From assembly GCA_013396655.1 (NCBI GenBank), contig WBMV01009281.1:1-64000 (forward strand): a DNA stretch of 64,000 bases. The letters run 5' to 3'. This document shows, piece after piece, positions 62,410-64,000 of this stretch. Both the position numbers and the translations under genes were made by a program. The stretch is from Campylorhamphus procurvoides (taxonomy: Eukaryota; Chordata; Aves; Passeriformes; Dendrocolaptidae). Every line of letters begins with the position of its first letter. Position 1 is the first letter of the stretch. Below the pieces are notes generated by a model. It had not been told where the DNA came from and made no database searches. It worked only from the letters and a program-made list of their open reading frames with translations.

Positions 62410-63820
62410 ACTCAGCTACACAATTGGAGTGTCTGTCTTCTCACTGGGTGGGAGGGGCACGATAACAGACTTCGGACAAAGAGGACACATTTGCTCCAAC
62501 CTTGGGTCTCTTCTCTCCCCATTACAGAGTGTGCTCTCTCCTGGCTTTCCCAAGACTTCTCTGCCTGGCTGTGCCGGCAGGAGCTCAGCTTCTGCCTCAG
62601 AACACTGAGAAGAGAGAAATTACTGTTGTTAGACAGGGAGGGGTGCTTCAAAAGCACTTCCATGACAACCCCATCTGTGTAGGACACCTGCAAGATGATT
62701 AGGATGAGTTGGAGTTTTGGACTCCAGCTGGACTCTTTGAGGCTACTGGATGTCCGAATAGGAAGATCTGCACAAACAAAAAACCCACTCAACATCTCAA
62801 TAGCTGCATTTGCCTAGGCCACCTGGTCATGGTAAACCATCTCTTTGTGAGCTCCAGCCTCAAAGTCAACACATTAATACTTGGGAATGAAGCCACAGTC
62901 GACTGAAGTAGTCCAATTATTATGAGAAGCAGCAGCCCATCTGCTCACTAGCAGAGGCCATGGAAACACATCACTTTGCATACCTCACTGGCTCCCAGGG
63001 AAATCAATATCTCTGTCCTCATAGCCAGAGCCTTGCAATCTGCTGGAGTGTTTGTGAAAGAAAAGAGCACAAGCAATGGCAGCAAGCTCACTGCAGCACT
63101 TCCACAGCCCTGAACTGTGCTGCGTGGAGAAGGATAACCTTTCCACTTGCAATTCAGGCAGAACTAGCCCTGTTAGAGCAGCACAGCTCCTGACAGGGGC
63201 AGAGGAGCCTGGCAAGGGCAGCAGCTGTGGACCCATATTGTGCAGGCTGCCAAGTGCAGGTCACCCAGCTTGCCATAGTTCAACAGATGCAAGACAGAAA
63301 GGAGTATAGTTGTTCTGTACAGAAGGTTTCTAAATCCAGGTCTCCAGGGGAACCTGAACTGTAATGGGTTCACAGGCCACTGGTCTTCATAGAAAGGGAA
63401 TGCAACAATGAAGAAGAGAAATATGGCCATAAGAGAGTTGGGGCAGGTCAGAATGGCACTGCTCCCCTTGTCAGCCAAAGGCTGCAGGTATGGAAATGGC
63501 CACAGTACACATACACTCTCACTTTGGTCTGATACAGCAGCAGGGGTTGGGGTTTTTCAGCCACTGCTGTCATGTACAGATGGTTTACTGATGGCATGAC
63601 TGCTGTCTTGGTCAGATCAGCAGCTTCAAAAATGTTGTTGTATGGTTCCTCCTCTGTCTTTCTGGGAGGGGAGAGGGGGCAGAACTGTATCTGACAGTCA
63701 AGGTGTAGACACAGAGTGACTGAGAGCCACAGAATTACCCAAAATAACTCAGAAGTCCTAACCCCCAGTTCAGGGCCCTTCCTGTTACACATACAGATTA
63801 GGACTGGTTGCTCCAATGAG
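62410..63820. other. Compositionally distinct patch with tiled open frames
   Basis: Compared with its flanks this 1.4-kb patch is richer in GC and low in stop codons. Minus-strand frames tile it in changing phases: 63,816-63,448 (122 codons), 63,478-63,173, 63,236-62,985 and 62,795-62,412 (127 codons). Some peptides contain hydrophobic runs and Cys residues, but I recognise no conserved motif. A frame-shifted remnant of an old retroelement or gene is possible; composition is the simpler explanation. Confidence 0.25.
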
Positions 63821-64000
63821 CAGTAATTTGCATTATCAACAGTGGGTTTCGTTTATCATTTAATCCCTGAATCACTCATTATTTTTGAGATCCCAGTACA
63901 CCTTTTCACAGCCACTTCAATTCTTACTGCCACAAATAATGCCATATATTCACCAAATGCTTCCTCTCTCCTGTTATACTTTCCTGAGACTATCTAAGAA
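63821..64000. other. Unique AT-rich sequence, no gene seen
   Basis: Short remaining stretch to the window edge with no recognisable feature. Confidence 0.6.

Overview
This window looks like AT-rich, non-coding vertebrate nuclear DNA, most likely from a bird. The reasons are a low density of interspersed repeats, no Alu- or L1-like sequence, one old fragment resembling the reverse complement of a CR1 LINE 3' end (about 22,080-22,245), and one isolated LTR-like block of a style common in avian endogenous retroviruses (about 18,682-19,160). Nothing points to a bacterial, plasmid or viral genome. The species and the nearest gene cannot be named from the sequence.

No protein-coding gene is recognised. 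The longest reading frames are 150-200 codons, resemble no family I know, and are what AT-rich non-coding DNA of this length gives by chance. A few segments on both strands are bounded by good splice-like signals and stay open in one frame. They are listed as weak exon candidates only. The window is best read as intergenic sequence or the inside of large introns. No tRNA, rRNA, snRNA, CRISPR array, CpG island or promoter was recognised.

Layout: 1-12,720 is plain unique sequence with an A/C-rich tract (3,966-4,074), a homeodomain-type palindrome region (8,120-8,720) and a purine-rich stretch (8,755-9,065). 12,720-13,300 is a richer-GC patch containing a two-copy 75-bp tandem repeat. 13,300-33,150 is mostly unique, with a CATGG microsatellite, a G/T-rich tract, the LTR-like block, the CR1-like fragment and several perfect hairpins. 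33,153-36,965 is the most striking part: two single-N gaps, an exactly repeated 158-bp block and a nearly identical repeated 1.56-kb block. 36,966-64,000 returns to unique sequence, with two compositionally distinct patches (45,430-47,215 and 62,410-63,820) and a 12-bp perfect inverted repeat at 59,438-59,486.

The clearest result is that 33,153-34,872 is probably a false duplication left by genome assembly: an alternative-allele contig placed between two overlapping contigs. Anyone using the window should treat duplicated features there, including the paired 197-codon reading frames, as one locus. I see no convincing undescribed biological system here.
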